Positions 5,474 through 14,205 of a stretch of DNA of 16,417 bases are shown piece by piece; position 1 is the first letter of the stretch; each line of letters begins with the position of its first letter. The DNA lies in contig CACXDX010000114.1 of NCBI GenBank assembly GCA_902766525.1, positions 1 to 16,417 on the forward strand. The letters are read 5' to 3'. Below the pieces are notes generated by a model that did no database searches, was not told where the DNA came from, and worked only from the letters and a program-made list of their open reading frames with translations. The translations under genes and the position numbers were made by a program. Origin of the DNA: an uncultured Bacillota bacterium. Lineage in GTDB: Bacteria; Bacillota; Dehalobacteriia; UBA7702.

Positions 5474-8299
5474 ATGGATGAATTCATCACGATCAAAGGC
5501 GCCAAAGAACATAATTTACAAAATATCGACGTGACGATCCCCCGCGATAAAATGGTCGTCATTACCGGCATCAGCGGTTCGGGCAAAAGTTCTCTGGCCT
5601 TCGACACAATTTACGCCGAAGGACAGCGTCGCTATATGGAGAGTCTTTCCTCCTACGCCCGTATGTTTCTGGGCCAGATGGAAAAACCCGACGTTGACTA
5701 TATTGACGGCCTTTCGCCGGCAATTTCCATCGACCAAAAAACAACGAGCAAAAATCCCCGCTCCACCGTGGGAACGGTAACGGAGATCTATGATTATCTG
5801 CGTTTGCTTTTTGCCCGCATCGGCCATCCCCATTGTCCGAAATGCGGCAAACCGATCCGACGTCAAAGTATCGATCAAATCGTCGACAGTATCAAAGAAC
5901 TCCCCGAAAAAACGAAAATTCAGATCCTCGCGCCTTTGGTTCGCGGCAGAAAAGGTGAATTTCAAAAGCTTTTCGGTGACGCCAGGAAAAAAGGCTTCGT
6001 CCGCGTCCTCGTCGACGGTGAACTCCGCCGTCTTGACGAGGAAGAAGAGATCGTTCTCAAAAAACAGGTCAAACATTCCATTTCCCTCGTCATCGACCGC
6101 CTTGTGATTCGCCCCGATATGGAGCAGAGGCTGACGGATTCCGTGGAGCTGGCTTTGGAAGAAGCCGACGGCCTCATGGAAGTGGAGATCATCGGCGGAG
6201 AGACCATGATGTTCAGCAGAGAATTCGCCTGCCCCGACTGTGAAATCAGCATCGGTGAAATGACGCCGCGCATGTTTTCTTTCAACAATCCCTTCGGCGC
6301 CTGTCCGGAATGCGACGGTCTCGGTTTTACCATGAAGATCGACCCCGATTTCGTCATCCCCGATAAAAATCTTTCCATCAACGAAGGCGCGATTTTAACC
6401 TTGAATATCGGCAATATGCAGGGATGGTATATGCAGTGCCTGGTATCTTTGGCCAAAGAGTACGGCTTTACCCTCAACACGCCGATCAAGGATTTTTCAA
6501 AGAGACAGTTGGATGCGCTGCTCTACGGCATCGGCAATAAAAAGCTGAGAGTTACTTTTATTCACAGCGGCGGTGACCGCCGCACCTACAATGCCGGCTG
6601 GGAAGGATTGATCCCCAATTACGAGCGGCGATACAGAGAAACCAACTCCAATTATATTCGTGAAGAATTTGAAAAATACATGTCCTTCAAACCCTGTGAC
6701 GATTGTCACGGCGCCAGATTGAAAAAGGAAAGTCTGGCGGTGACCGTCGGCGGCCGCAATATCCGCGAAATCAGTGACTTCTCCGTCGGACAGGCGTTGA
6801 GCTTTTTTGAATCGTTGGAACTGACGGAACGGGAAGCATTCATTGCCCGACAGGTTTTAAAAGAAATCAAAGCCCGCCTGCGTTTCCTTTTAAATGTCGG
6901 TCTCGACTATATCACACTTTCCCGCAGCAGCGGCACACTCAGCGGCGGCGAAGCCCAGCGGATCCGTTTGGCGACGCAAATCGGTTCTTCACTGATGGGT
7001 GTGCTCTATATCCTCGATGAGCCCAGCATCGGCCTGCATCAGCGGGATAATGCCAAACTTATCGAAACCCTTCAGCGTCTCAGAGACGTCGGCAACACCG
7101 TCATCGTCGTTGAACATGACGAAGAAACCATGCTGGCCTCAGACTATATCGTCGACATCGGCCCCGCGGCGGGGATCCACGGCGGCAAAGTTGTGGCCTG
7201 CGGAACACCGAAACAACTCATGCGCAAAAAGGGATCCGTCACCGCCGATTATCTTTCCGGCCGCAAATCCATTCCCGTACCGGAAAAACGCCGCCCGATC
7301 AGCGACCGTCAAATCGAGATCCTCGGCGCGACGAAACATAATCTTAAAAATCTCAACGTCCGTATTCCTCTCGGCGTTTTCGTGGTTGTTACCGGTGTTT
7401 CCGGTTCCGGCAAAAGTACGCTGATCAACGACGTTCTTTACAGTACTTTGGCTCATAAACTGAACCGCGCCCGTATCTCTCCGGAGAATTTCGCCGAGAT
7501 CCGCGGTCTGGAACATCTGGACAAGGTCATCAGCATCGACCAAAGTCCCATCGGCCGCACGCCCCGGAGCAATCCCGCAACGTATACCGGCGTTTTCGAT
7601 CATATCCGTGAAATCTTCGCGGAAAGCAAAGAAGCCAAAGCCAGAGGATATAAAAAGGGACGTTTCAGCTTTAATGTCAAAGGCGGTCGCTGCGAAGCCT
7701 GTCAGGGTGACGGTATCGTCAAGATCGAAATGCACTTCCTCCCCGATATTTATGTGCCCTGCGAAGTCTGTAAAGGCAAGCGCTACAATCGGGAAACGCT
7801 GGAAGCCACTTTCAAGGGGAAAAACATCGCCGATGTGCTGGCGATGACCGTAGACGAAGCCTGTGAATTCTTTGTCAATATCCCCAAAATCTATCGCAAG
7901 CTCAAAACCTTACAGGACGTGGGACTCGGCTATATCCAACTCGGACAAAGCGCCACAACGCTCAGCGGCGGCGAAGCCCAGCGCGTTAAATTGGCCACGG
8001 AGCTTTCCCGCCGCAGTACCGGCAATACCATCTATATCCTGGATGAACCCACCACAGGTCTGCACAGCGCCGATATCGCCTGTCTGCTGGACGTCCTCAA
8101 CCGCCTCGTCGATCACGGCGACACCGTTCTCGTCATCGAGCATAATCTCGACGTGATCAAAACCGCCGACTATATCATCGATCTCGGTCCCGAAGGCGGC
8201 GACAACGGCGGAACGATCGTCGGCTGCGGCAGTCCGGAGCAGCTCATCGAAAACGAAAAATCCTACACAGGCCAATTTCTCAAAAAAAAATTAAAGTAA
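5474..8299 (+). CDS. uvrA: Excinuclease ABC subunit A
   Basis: UvrA is the ABC-type ATPase dimer that scans DNA for lesions and delivers UvrB. The 941 residues are full length. The first ATPase half has Walker A GISGSGKSS (32-40), signature LSGGEAQR (489-496) and Walker B LYILDEPSIGLH (511-522). The second half has GVSGSGKST (641-649), LSGGEAQR (830-837) and IYILDEPTTGLH (853-864). Zinc-binding Cys pairs are CPDC...CPEC (253-256, 277-280) and CEAC...CEVC (740-743, 763-766, the DNA-binding zinc finger). Further CxxC pairs are CPKC at 121-124 and CDDC at 408-411. The ribosome site is weak (AGGA, ten bases upstream) and the gap after uvrB is three bases, so coupling to uvrB translation is expected. 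Confidence 0.99.
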   Translation: MDEFITIKGAKEHNLQNIDVTIPRDKMVVITGISGSGKSSLAFDTIYAEGQRRYMESLSSYARMFLGQMEKPDVDYIDGLSPAISIDQKTTSKNPRSTVGTVTEIYDYLRLLFARIGHPHCPKCGKPIRRQSIDQIVDSIKELPEKTKIQILAPLVRGRKGEFQKLFGDARKKGFVRVLVDGELRRLDEEEEIVLKKQVKHSISLVIDRLVIRPDMEQRLTDSVELALEEADGLMEVEIIGGETMMFSREFACPDCEISIGEMTPRMFSFNNPFGACPECDGLGFTMKIDPDFVIPDKNLSINEGAILTLNIGNMQGWYMQCLVSLAKEYGFTLNTPIKDFSKRQLDALLYGIGNKKLRVTFIHSGGDRRTYNAGWEGLIPNYERRYRETNSNYIREEFEKYMSFKPCDDCHGARLKKESLAVTVGGRNIREISDFSVGQALSFFESLELTEREAFIARQVLKEIKARLRFLLNVGLDYITLSRSSGTLSGGEAQRIRLATQIGSSLMGVLYILDEPSIGLHQRDNAKLIETLQRLRDVGNTVIVVEHDEETMLASDYIVDIGPAAGIHGGKVVACGTPKQLMRKKGSVTADYLSGRKSIPVPEKRRPISDRQIEILGATKHNLKNLNVRIPLGVFVVVTGVSGSGKSTLINDVLYSTLAHKLNRARISPENFAEIRGLEHLDKVISIDQSPIGRTPRSNPATYTGVFDHIREIFAESKEAKARGYKKGRFSFNVKGGRCEACQGDGIVKIEMHFLPDIYVPCEVCKGKRYNRETLEATFKGKNIADVLAMTVDEACEFFVNIPKIYRKLKTLQDVGLGYIQLGQSATTLSGGEAQRVKLATELSRRSTGNTIYILDEPTTGLHSADIACLLDVLNRLVDHGDTVLVIEHNLDVIKTADYIIDLGPEGGDNGGTIVGCGSPEQLIENEKSYTGQFLKKKLK

Positions 8300-8311
8300 A
8301 AAGGAAGAACG

Positions 8312-10174
8312 ATGGAAAAGGAATTCTGGACGGAAAAACTGAATCATCTCCCGATCCATCCCGGTGTTTATCTTTTTAAAGATGAGAGCGGGGAAATCAT
8401 CTATGTCGGTAAAGCCGAAAGTCTCAAATCCCGGGTCTCCTCATATTTTCAGGACAGCCGCAATCTTTCTCCGAAAACCGTGGCGATGCGGGACAGGGCC
8501 CGCGACCTCGAGTATATCCTCGTCGATTCTCCCGCCGAAGCGCTGCTTCTGGAATGCAATCTCATCAAACGCTTCCGGCCGCGCTACAACATCATGCTCA
8601 AGGACGATAAGACCTATCCTTATTTGAAACTGACCTTAAAGGAGGAATACCCTCGTCTGCTGGTAACACGGCGCTATAAAAACGACGGTTCCAAATATTT
8701 CGGTCCCTTTACCAACGTTACGGCCATGAACGACACCCTGGCGGTCATCAAAACCTGTCTGCCGCTGCGCACCTGCGGAGTAAAACCGGGCAGAATGAAA
8801 AATCGTGCCTGCCTCAATTTCGACTTAGGCAATTGCCCCGGCCCCTGCGTCGGAAAGATATCCAAAGAAGATTACCGTACCATCGTTCGCAAGATCGACG
8901 ATCTCCTCAGCGGCGACAGCAGTGAAATCCGACTTCTGCTCACGGAAAAAATGGAACGCGCCGCCGAAAATCTGGCTTTTGAGGAGGCCTCCCGCTATCG
9001 CGATCAGCTGGCCGCCATCGATACGGTTTTGGCGCGTCAGAAAATATCTTCCGCCAATTCCCGGGAAAACAGGGATATCCTCGCCGTCGGACGCGACGGT
9101 GATGAGGCGATGATCACCGTTTTCTGCATTCGCGACGGCCGCCTTCTCGGACGGGAACACCGGGCCGTAACGGGATGCGGAGAGCAAAGTGACGGTGAGA
9201 TCCTCCGCGCTTTTTTACCGGAATTTTACAGCGGCGACCGCCTGATCCCGCTTAAGATCTATTGCCGTGAGCTGCCGGAAGAAGCGCCGCTCCTCGAAGA
9301 GATCCTCGGGGAACGACGCGGCGGCCCCGTTCATTTCTTCATTCCTCAACGCGGTGAAAAAAACCGTCTCCTTCAACTGGCGGAAAAGAACGCCGCAATG
9401 CTGCTGGACGAAGAAAAACGCAATAAGAATCGGGATAACAAAGACGTCTCCGAAGCACTGGAAAATCTCCGCGGGGCGTTGGAGCTTCCTTATACGCCCC
9501 GCCGTATCGAATGCTACGATATTTCCCATTTTCAGGGCGCTTATACCGTCGGATCCATGATCGTTTTCATCGACGGCAAGCCGAAAAAAGATCAATATCG
9601 CCGTTTTAAGATCAAACAGGTCGAAGGCATCAATGACTTCGCTTCTTTAAATGAAGTTCTCGACCGACGCTTTAAAAGGGGTATCGACGAAAAGAAGGCG
9701 GGAAAAAATACGAGCTTTGCCGATTTCCCCGATCTATTCATCATCGACGGAGGGAAAGGCCAGCTCAGCGCTACATTAAAAATCAAAGAGAAATACCATT
9801 CCGAAATTCCCTTCGTTTCTCTGGCAAAAAGAGAAGAAGAACTGATGATCCCGGATCGGGAAGAATCTCTGATCCTTCCCAAAGGCAGCCCCGAATTTCA
9901 TCTGGTTCAGCGCATCCGCGACGAATCTCACCGCTTCGCCATCACCTTTCACCGGGAACTGCGGGGAAAAGGACAAACACATTCCCTGCTGGAGGATATT
10001 CCCGGCATCGGTCCCGCCCGCCAAAAAGCGCTGATGAAGCATTTTAAAACGATCCGTGCCATCGAAAACGCGGAAGTGGACGAATTAGCGATGGTGGAAA
10101 CGATGAACTATCCCGCCGCCGAGGCGGTATCCGCCTTTTTCCGTCTTCGCAACAGTACCAAAGAGAAAGAGTGA
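8312..10174 (+). CDS. uvrC: Excinuclease ABC subunit C
   Basis: UvrC makes the 3' and 5' incisions around a lesion marked by UvrB. The 620-residue protein has the N-terminal GIY-YIG nuclease for the 3' cut (GVYLF 18-22, YVGKA 31-35, Arg41, Glu81). A four-Cys set, C155, C167, C175 and C179, has the same spacing as the Fe-S-binding cysteines described for E. coli UvrC. A UVR domain (about 202-236) binds UvrB. The RNase H-like nuclease for the 5' cut shows CYDISHFQG (D403), IIDGGKGQL (D479) and His residues at 540 and 547. A helix-hairpin-helix pair lies at the C-terminus (EDIPGIGPARQKAL, 561-574). AAGGAAG provides the ribosome site. It lies twelve bases after uvrA. Confidence 0.99.
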   Translation: MEKEFWTEKLNHLPIHPGVYLFKDESGEIIYVGKAESLKSRVSSYFQDSRNLSPKTVAMRDRARDLEYILVDSPAEALLLECNLIKRFRPRYNIMLKDDKTYPYLKLTLKEEYPRLLVTRRYKNDGSKYFGPFTNVTAMNDTLAVIKTCLPLRTCGVKPGRMKNRACLNFDLGNCPGPCVGKISKEDYRTIVRKIDDLLSGDSSEIRLLLTEKMERAAENLAFEEASRYRDQLAAIDTVLARQKISSANSRENRDILAVGRDGDEAMITVFCIRDGRLLGREHRAVTGCGEQSDGEILRAFLPEFYSGDRLIPLKIYCRELPEEAPLLEEILGERRGGPVHFFIPQRGEKNRLLQLAEKNAAMLLDEEKRNKNRDNKDVSEALENLRGALELPYTPRRIECYDISHFQGAYTVGSMIVFIDGKPKKDQYRRFKIKQVEGINDFASLNEVLDRRFKRGIDEKKAGKNTSFADFPDLFIIDGGKGQLSATLKIKEKYHSEIPFVSLAKREEELMIPDREESLILPKGSPEFHLVQRIRDESHRFAITFHRELRGKGQTHSLLEDIPGIGPARQKALMKHFKTIRAIENAEVDELAMVETMNYPAAEAVSAFFRLRNSTKEKE

Positions 10175-10181
10175 ACTACTG

Positions 10182-11732
10182 ATGAGTTTATTGGAAGTCC
10201 ATGAAATATCCCATACTTACGGCGACCGATCCCTCTACCGAAAAGCCTCCTTCCGCCTTTTTAAGGGAGAACACATGGGACTCGTGGGACAAAACGGCGC
10301 CGGCAAATCAACGCTGATGAAGAGCCTTATCGGAGAAGTCATTCCCGATGAGGGCTACATCCGCTGGCAAAATAAAATACGTGTCGGCCATCTCGATCAA
10401 TACGCCGCCGTCAACGAAGAGGAAAGCATCTTCTCCTATTTAAAAAGCGCTTTCAAGGAATTATTGGACGCCGAAAAAAAATTAAATGAGATCAACCAAA
10501 AACTGCTGGATCAAAGTGATGAGACGTTGATCCGCACCGCTGTATCGCTTCAGGATACGTTGGAACGAAAAGAATTTTACGCCATCGACAGCAAAGTGCA
10601 GCGAGTCGCCGCCGGCCTCGGCCTGACGCCGCTCGGCCTCGATCGTCCTCTCGGCAAACTCAGCGGCGGACAAAGAGCAAAAACCATCATGGGCAAATTG
10701 CTCTTGGCCGACGTCGACGTTCTTCTCCTCGACGAACCCACCAATTTTCTCGATATCGAACATATTGAATGGCTGACAAAATACCTGAGATCCTTTAAAG
10801 GAGCTTTCATCATCATCTCCCACGACGACCGCTTTCTCAATGAGATCTGTGACTGCATCCTCGATGTGGAATTTGACACGCTGAAAAAATACAGCGGCAA
10901 CTATGATGCCTTTTTGGCCCAAAAAGAGCAAAAAGAGATCGAATACACCAGAGCCTACGAACATCAGCGGAAAGAGATCAAAAAGGCCGAGGATTACATC
11001 AACAAAAATAAAGTCCGTGCCTCCACGGCGGCGATGGCCAAAAGCCGCAAAAAGGCCCTCGACAAAATGGAGCGGATCTCCGCGCTCAAACACCAAAATA
11101 AACCGCACTTTAAATTCCCTTATGTTGATATTTCAACGATGAAAGCGCTGGAAACGGAAAAGCTGGAAATCGGCTATTATTACTCGCTGATGCCGCCGAT
11201 CTCTCTGACCTTGAAACGAGGTACAAAAAATGCCGTTGTCGGCTTCAACGGCATCGGCAAAAGCACGCTGTTCAAAACGTTGATCGGCGAAGTACCCGCA
11301 ATCAACGGCAGCTTTCAATTCGGTGAACGTACGGTCGTCGGCTACTACGAACAGGAATTGGTGTTCACAAATGATCAATTGACGCCTTTCGACTTTATCC
11401 TCGATCATTTTCCCAAAATGACCGTGAAAGATGTCCGTTCCTCACTGGCTCGCTGCGGCATTGTCTCCGAACATATTGACCGCCCCATCGCAACGCTTTC
11501 CGGGGGAGAACAGAGCAAAGTCAAGCTTTGTCGCCTGACACTTTTCCCTTCAAACTTTCTGCTCCTCGACGAACCCACCAATCATCTGGACAGTGACGCC
11601 AAAGAAGCGCTGAAAAAAGCAATCCGCAATTTCCCCGGCACCGTTCTTTTCGTCTCTCACGATCCCGGATTTTACGAGGGTTGGGTCGATTCCGTTTTCG
11701 ACATCGAAGAACACATCATTTTAAACGACTGA
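10182..11732 (+). CDS. ABC-F family ATPase (two ABC domains, no membrane segments)
   Basis: ABC-F proteins act on the ribosome, as translation factors that resolve stalled states or as antibiotic-protection factors, not as transporters. The 516 residues contain two complete ATPase domains: Walker A GQNGAGKS (36-43), signature LSGGQ (160-164), Walker B LLLDEPTNFLD (181-191); then GFNGIGKS (354-361), LSGGE (439-443) and LLLDEPTNHLD (460-470). Between them is a charged helical linker (about 245-305, many Lys/Glu), as in the P-site tRNA-interaction arm. No transmembrane helix is present. It resembles the YbiT/YkpA housekeeping branch more than known resistance factors, but that is judged from memory. 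It starts seven bases after uvrC with little Shine-Dalgarno match, so coupled translation is likely. It ends at the bidirectional terminator. Confidence 0.92.
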   Translation: MSLLEVHEISHTYGDRSLYRKASFRLFKGEHMGLVGQNGAGKSTLMKSLIGEVIPDEGYIRWQNKIRVGHLDQYAAVNEEESIFSYLKSAFKELLDAEKKLNEINQKLLDQSDETLIRTAVSLQDTLERKEFYAIDSKVQRVAAGLGLTPLGLDRPLGKLSGGQRAKTIMGKLLLADVDVLLLDEPTNFLDIEHIEWLTKYLRSFKGAFIIISHDDRFLNEICDCILDVEFDTLKKYSGNYDAFLAQKEQKEIEYTRAYEHQRKEIKKAEDYINKNKVRASTAAMAKSRKKALDKMERISALKHQNKPHFKFPYVDISTMKALETEKLEIGYYYSLMPPISLTLKRGTKNAVVGFNGIGKSTLFKTLIGEVPAINGSFQFGERTVVGYYEQELVFTNDQLTPFDFILDHFPKMTVKDVRSSLARCGIVSEHIDRPIATLSGGEQSKVKLCRLTLFPSNFLLLDEPTNHLDSDAKEALKKAIRNFPGTVLFVSHDPGFYEGWVDSVFDIEEHIILND

Positions 11733-11760
11733 TTAAAAAACACACAAAAACCGATCAAAA

Positions 11761-11797
11761 AAAGAGGACGGCACCGCATAAGCGATGCCGTCTTTTT
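11761..11797. terminator. Bidirectional terminator between the uvr/ABC-F cluster and ispH-rpsA
   Basis: GACGGCA (11767-11773) pairs with TGCCGTC (11786-11792). After one mismatch, CGC pairs with GCG around an ATAA loop. Plus-strand transcripts run into TTTTT (11793-11797). Minus-strand transcripts run into CTC followed by seven Ts. Both convergent clusters end here. Confidence 0.88.
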
Positions 11798-11812
11798 GAT
11801 GGTTCTGTTTTT

Positions 11813-14113
11813 TTAGTCTTCTTTGATCATATCCGCAATGGTGATTTGATCATCTTCTTTGGGAGCGTAAGAATGAAGTTCTTCTTCCTTCTTCGGTTTC
11901 TTTTCTTCAACGGGTTCTTCGCTCTTTTCCGGTTCGGGACGTTCCAGCGTTTCCTTAATGGAAAGGCTGATCTTTTTGCTGTCCAAATCGAAACCGAGAA
12001 CTTTAACGTTCACAATATCGCCGGGTTTGACAGCGTCTTCGGTTTTGGCAACTCTGCCCCAAGCCAGCTGGGAAATGTGAACGAGACCTTCCACGCCGGG
12101 TTCAAGCTGTACAAAAGCGCCGAAGGTGGCCGTACGGACAACTTTCGCTTCGACAATGGCGTTGAGAGGATATTTTTCCGGAACAAGACTCCAGGGATCG
12201 GGAATCAACTGTTTCAGACCGAGAGAGATCTTCTGGTTTTCTTTGTCAACATTGAGGATATAAACATCGATTTCATCACCGATATTGAGGATTTCGGAAG
12301 GATGGTTGACGCGATACCAGGCCATCTGAGAGACATGCAGCAGACCGTCGACACCGTCGAGATCGATAAAAGCACCGAAAGTCGTCAATCTCTGGACCGT
12401 ACCGTGACGAACCTGATCTTTTTCGATTTCTTCCCAGACCTTCGCGGCTTTGGCTGCTTTTTCGGCTTCCAGATAAGCTTTTCTGGAGAGGATCAGTTTG
12501 TTATGGTTCTTATCGCATTCCAGAACCTTGAATTTAATATCCTGATCTTTGTATTTTTCAAGATTGCCGACATAGCTCGTTTCCACGAGAGAAGCGGGAA
12601 CAAAACCTTTGAGTCCGACATTAACGAGAAGACCGCCTTTAACAACGTCGATAACTTTACCTTCGAGGATATCTCCGTCTTCCATGGCTTTGGCCAGTTT
12701 TTCCCAGGCGAGATCGGCATCGACTCTTCTCTTGGAGAGAACGGGATGACCGTCTTCATTTTCTCTTCTCATAACGATGACTTCAACGCTGTCACCTTCA
12801 TGGAACAATTCGGTGATCTGTTCGGCTTCGGCGGGATTCAGCTCGGAACGGGGAATGATCCCTTCGCTTTTGGCGCCGATATCAACCATCAGTTCGCTGT
12901 CGCTGACTTTAATGATGGTACCGGTCAATCTTTCACCGCGGCGAACGATCGCCACATCCTTACTGAAAGCGGCATAAGCGCCGGCCATTGATTCTTCTTC
13001 GGCGGGAGCTTCTTCGGTCGGAGCTTCTTCGGCGGAAACTTCTTCGGCGGGAGCTTCTTCGGCGGAAACTTCTTCGGCCGGAGCTTCTTCGGCGGGAGCT
13101 TCTTCGGCCGGAGCTTCTTCAACAGCTTCTTCAGCGGGGGCGATAACTTCTTCGGCTTCAGGTTCAGTTGCAGCTTCGACTATTTCTTCGGCTTCCGCTT
13201 CCGCAGCCGCCGCTTCCTCCGTCACTTCACTTTCCACTGCTTCAGCAGCTTCCATTTCATTCAACACTTTTTCATCCATTACTACAGAGTCCTCCTTCAT
13301 TTTTTCAAGCACTTCCCCGATGATCCAATCAGGGGTCGACGCGCCGGCCGTAATGCCGATTTTTTCCGCGCCATTAAATATATTAAAATCAATATCGGAA
13401 ACAGATTCGATGACGGCGGTTTTTGCACCGTTATTTGCCGCTATCTGAGCCAGTTTTCCGGTGTTGGCACTGTTTTTCCCGCCGACGACAAGAACAACGT
13501 CGACTTCTTTGGCGATGGCGGCAGCTTCTTTTTGCCGTTCCGCCGTGGCTTTGCAGATCGTATGATATACAATGACCCGCTCAGCCTCACTTTTGATATA
13601 TTCGACAACGGATTCAAAACCCGCCAAAGAATAAGTTGTCTGCGATAAAATCGCTACGGTACCGTGATAACGGTGGTTCATCGCGTCCTCAAGATCATTG
13701 ATGACAAAACCTTTTTCTCCGGCAAATCCCACCAGGCCGATGACTTCGGGATGATCTTTATCGCCGACGATAACGACCATATCCGCTTCTTTTCGGGATT
13801 CGGCGGCAATATGCTGGGCCTTTTTGACAAAGGGACAGGTCGCGTCAATGATCTTCAGATCACGGCGTTTCAGTTCTTCCTTTACCTCGGGCGGCACACC
13901 GTGAGAACGGATAATCACGGTATCTTCTTTTATCTCATTCATATCAGCGGCGGGACAGATACCGAGCTTACTGAGGCGTTCCACTTCCCGTTGATTATGG
14001 ATCAACGGCCCCAGACTGGAAACGTTACCATCGGCGGCAGCTTCCAGCGCCAAACGGATCGCCCGCTTTACACCGAAACAAAAACCGGCGCTTTTCGCCA
14101 TCGTGATAATCAT
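11813..14113 (-). CDS. ispH-rpsA: Bifunctional HMBPP reductase (IspH) fused to ribosomal protein S1-like protein
   Basis: The 766-residue fusion joins two functions. Residues 1 to about 277 are 4-hydroxy-3-methylbut-2-enyl diphosphate reductase, the last step of the MEP isoprenoid pathway. The three [4Fe-4S] cysteines are present (C12, C93, C187), as are H39, H71, H121 and E123 of the active site. Residues about 282-375 form an Ala/Glu/Pro-rich acidic linker with tandem EEAPA/EEVSA repeats. Residues about 393-722 hold four S1 RNA-binding domains (about 393-463, 480-545, 567-636, 652-722; the last two carry TFGAF motifs), then a charged tail. A single continuous frame covers everything, so this is not a frameshift artefact. 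The fusion is known in Clostridia and Negativicutes. AGGTGA lies six bases before the ATG at 14113. It is the last gene of the cmk-plsC-ispH/rpsA group. Confidence 0.96.
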   Translation of the reverse strand: MIITMAKSAGFCFGVKRAIRLALEAAADGNVSSLGPLIHNQREVERLSKLGICPAADMNEIKEDTVIIRSHGVPPEVKEELKRRDLKIIDATCPFVKKAQHIAAESRKEADMVVIVGDKDHPEVIGLVGFAGEKGFVINDLEDAMNHRYHGTVAILSQTTYSLAGFESVVEYIKSEAERVIVYHTICKATAERQKEAAAIAKEVDVVLVVGGKNSANTGKLAQIAANNGAKTAVIESVSDIDFNIFNGAEKIGITAGASTPDWIIGEVLEKMKEDSVVMDEKVLNEMEAAEAVESEVTEEAAAAEAEAEEIVEAATEPEAEEVIAPAEEAVEEAPAEEAPAEEAPAEEVSAEEAPAEEVSAEEAPTEEAPAEEESMAGAYAAFSKDVAIVRRGERLTGTIIKVSDSELMVDIGAKSEGIIPRSELNPAEAEQITELFHEGDSVEVIVMRRENEDGHPVLSKRRVDADLAWEKLAKAMEDGDILEGKVIDVVKGGLLVNVGLKGFVPASLVETSYVGNLEKYKDQDIKFKVLECDKNHNKLILSRKAYLEAEKAAKAAKVWEEIEKDQVRHGTVQRLTTFGAFIDLDGVDGLLHVSQMAWYRVNHPSEILNIGDEIDVYILNVDKENQKISLGLKQLIPDPWSLVPEKYPLNAIVEAKVVRTATFGAFVQLEPGVEGLVHISQLAWGRVAKTEDAVKPGDIVNVKVLGFDLDSKKISLSIKETLERPEPEKSEEPVEEKKPKKEEELHSYAPKEDDQITIADMIKED
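12991..13125 (-). repeat. Nine 15-base tandem repeats encoding the IspH-S1 linker
   Basis: Nine consecutive 15-base units on the plus strand have the consensus GAGCTTCTTCGGCGG, with small changes (AAACTTCTTCGGCGG, GAGCTTCTTCGGCCG). A decayed tenth unit follows at 13126-13140. Each unit encodes five residues (EEAPA or EEVSA) in the minus-strand frame, so copy-number changes keep the fusion in frame. Confidence 0.9.
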
Positions 14114-14154
14114 ACGCGCTCACCTATAAAAAATTCGCATTTCTTCCCTTAACT

Positions 14155-14179
14155 CCTGCCGTTTCAAGGCGGGTTTTTT
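14155..14179 (+). terminator. Terminator-like hairpin on the plus strand between plsC and ispH
   Basis: CCTGCC (14155-14160) pairs with GGCGGG (14168-14173, one G-T pair) around a 7-base loop and is followed by six Ts. The stem is short. No plus-strand gene ends here, so it could stop antisense transcription, act as a leader structure in the opposite orientation, or be chance. Confidence 0.3.
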
Positions 14180-14205
14180 CCATGATTATCCGACATTCTT
14201 CGACT

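Noticed and set aside
11681..12991. 436-codon open frame on the plus strand opposite ispH-rpsA
   Set aside because: It is the antisense shadow of the S1 domains: Phe/Asp-rich, no ribosome site, and it starts inside the ABC-F gene end and crosses a terminator.
12991..13140. Short regular repeats that could suggest a CRISPR array
   Set aside because: The units are contiguous 15-mers without spacers and encode an in-frame protein linker.
14124..14183. 19-codon frame starting MEKTRLETAG between plsC and ispH
   Set aside because: No ribosome site is visible and no similarity is recognised. It overlaps the hairpin at 14155-14173 and is short enough to be chance.
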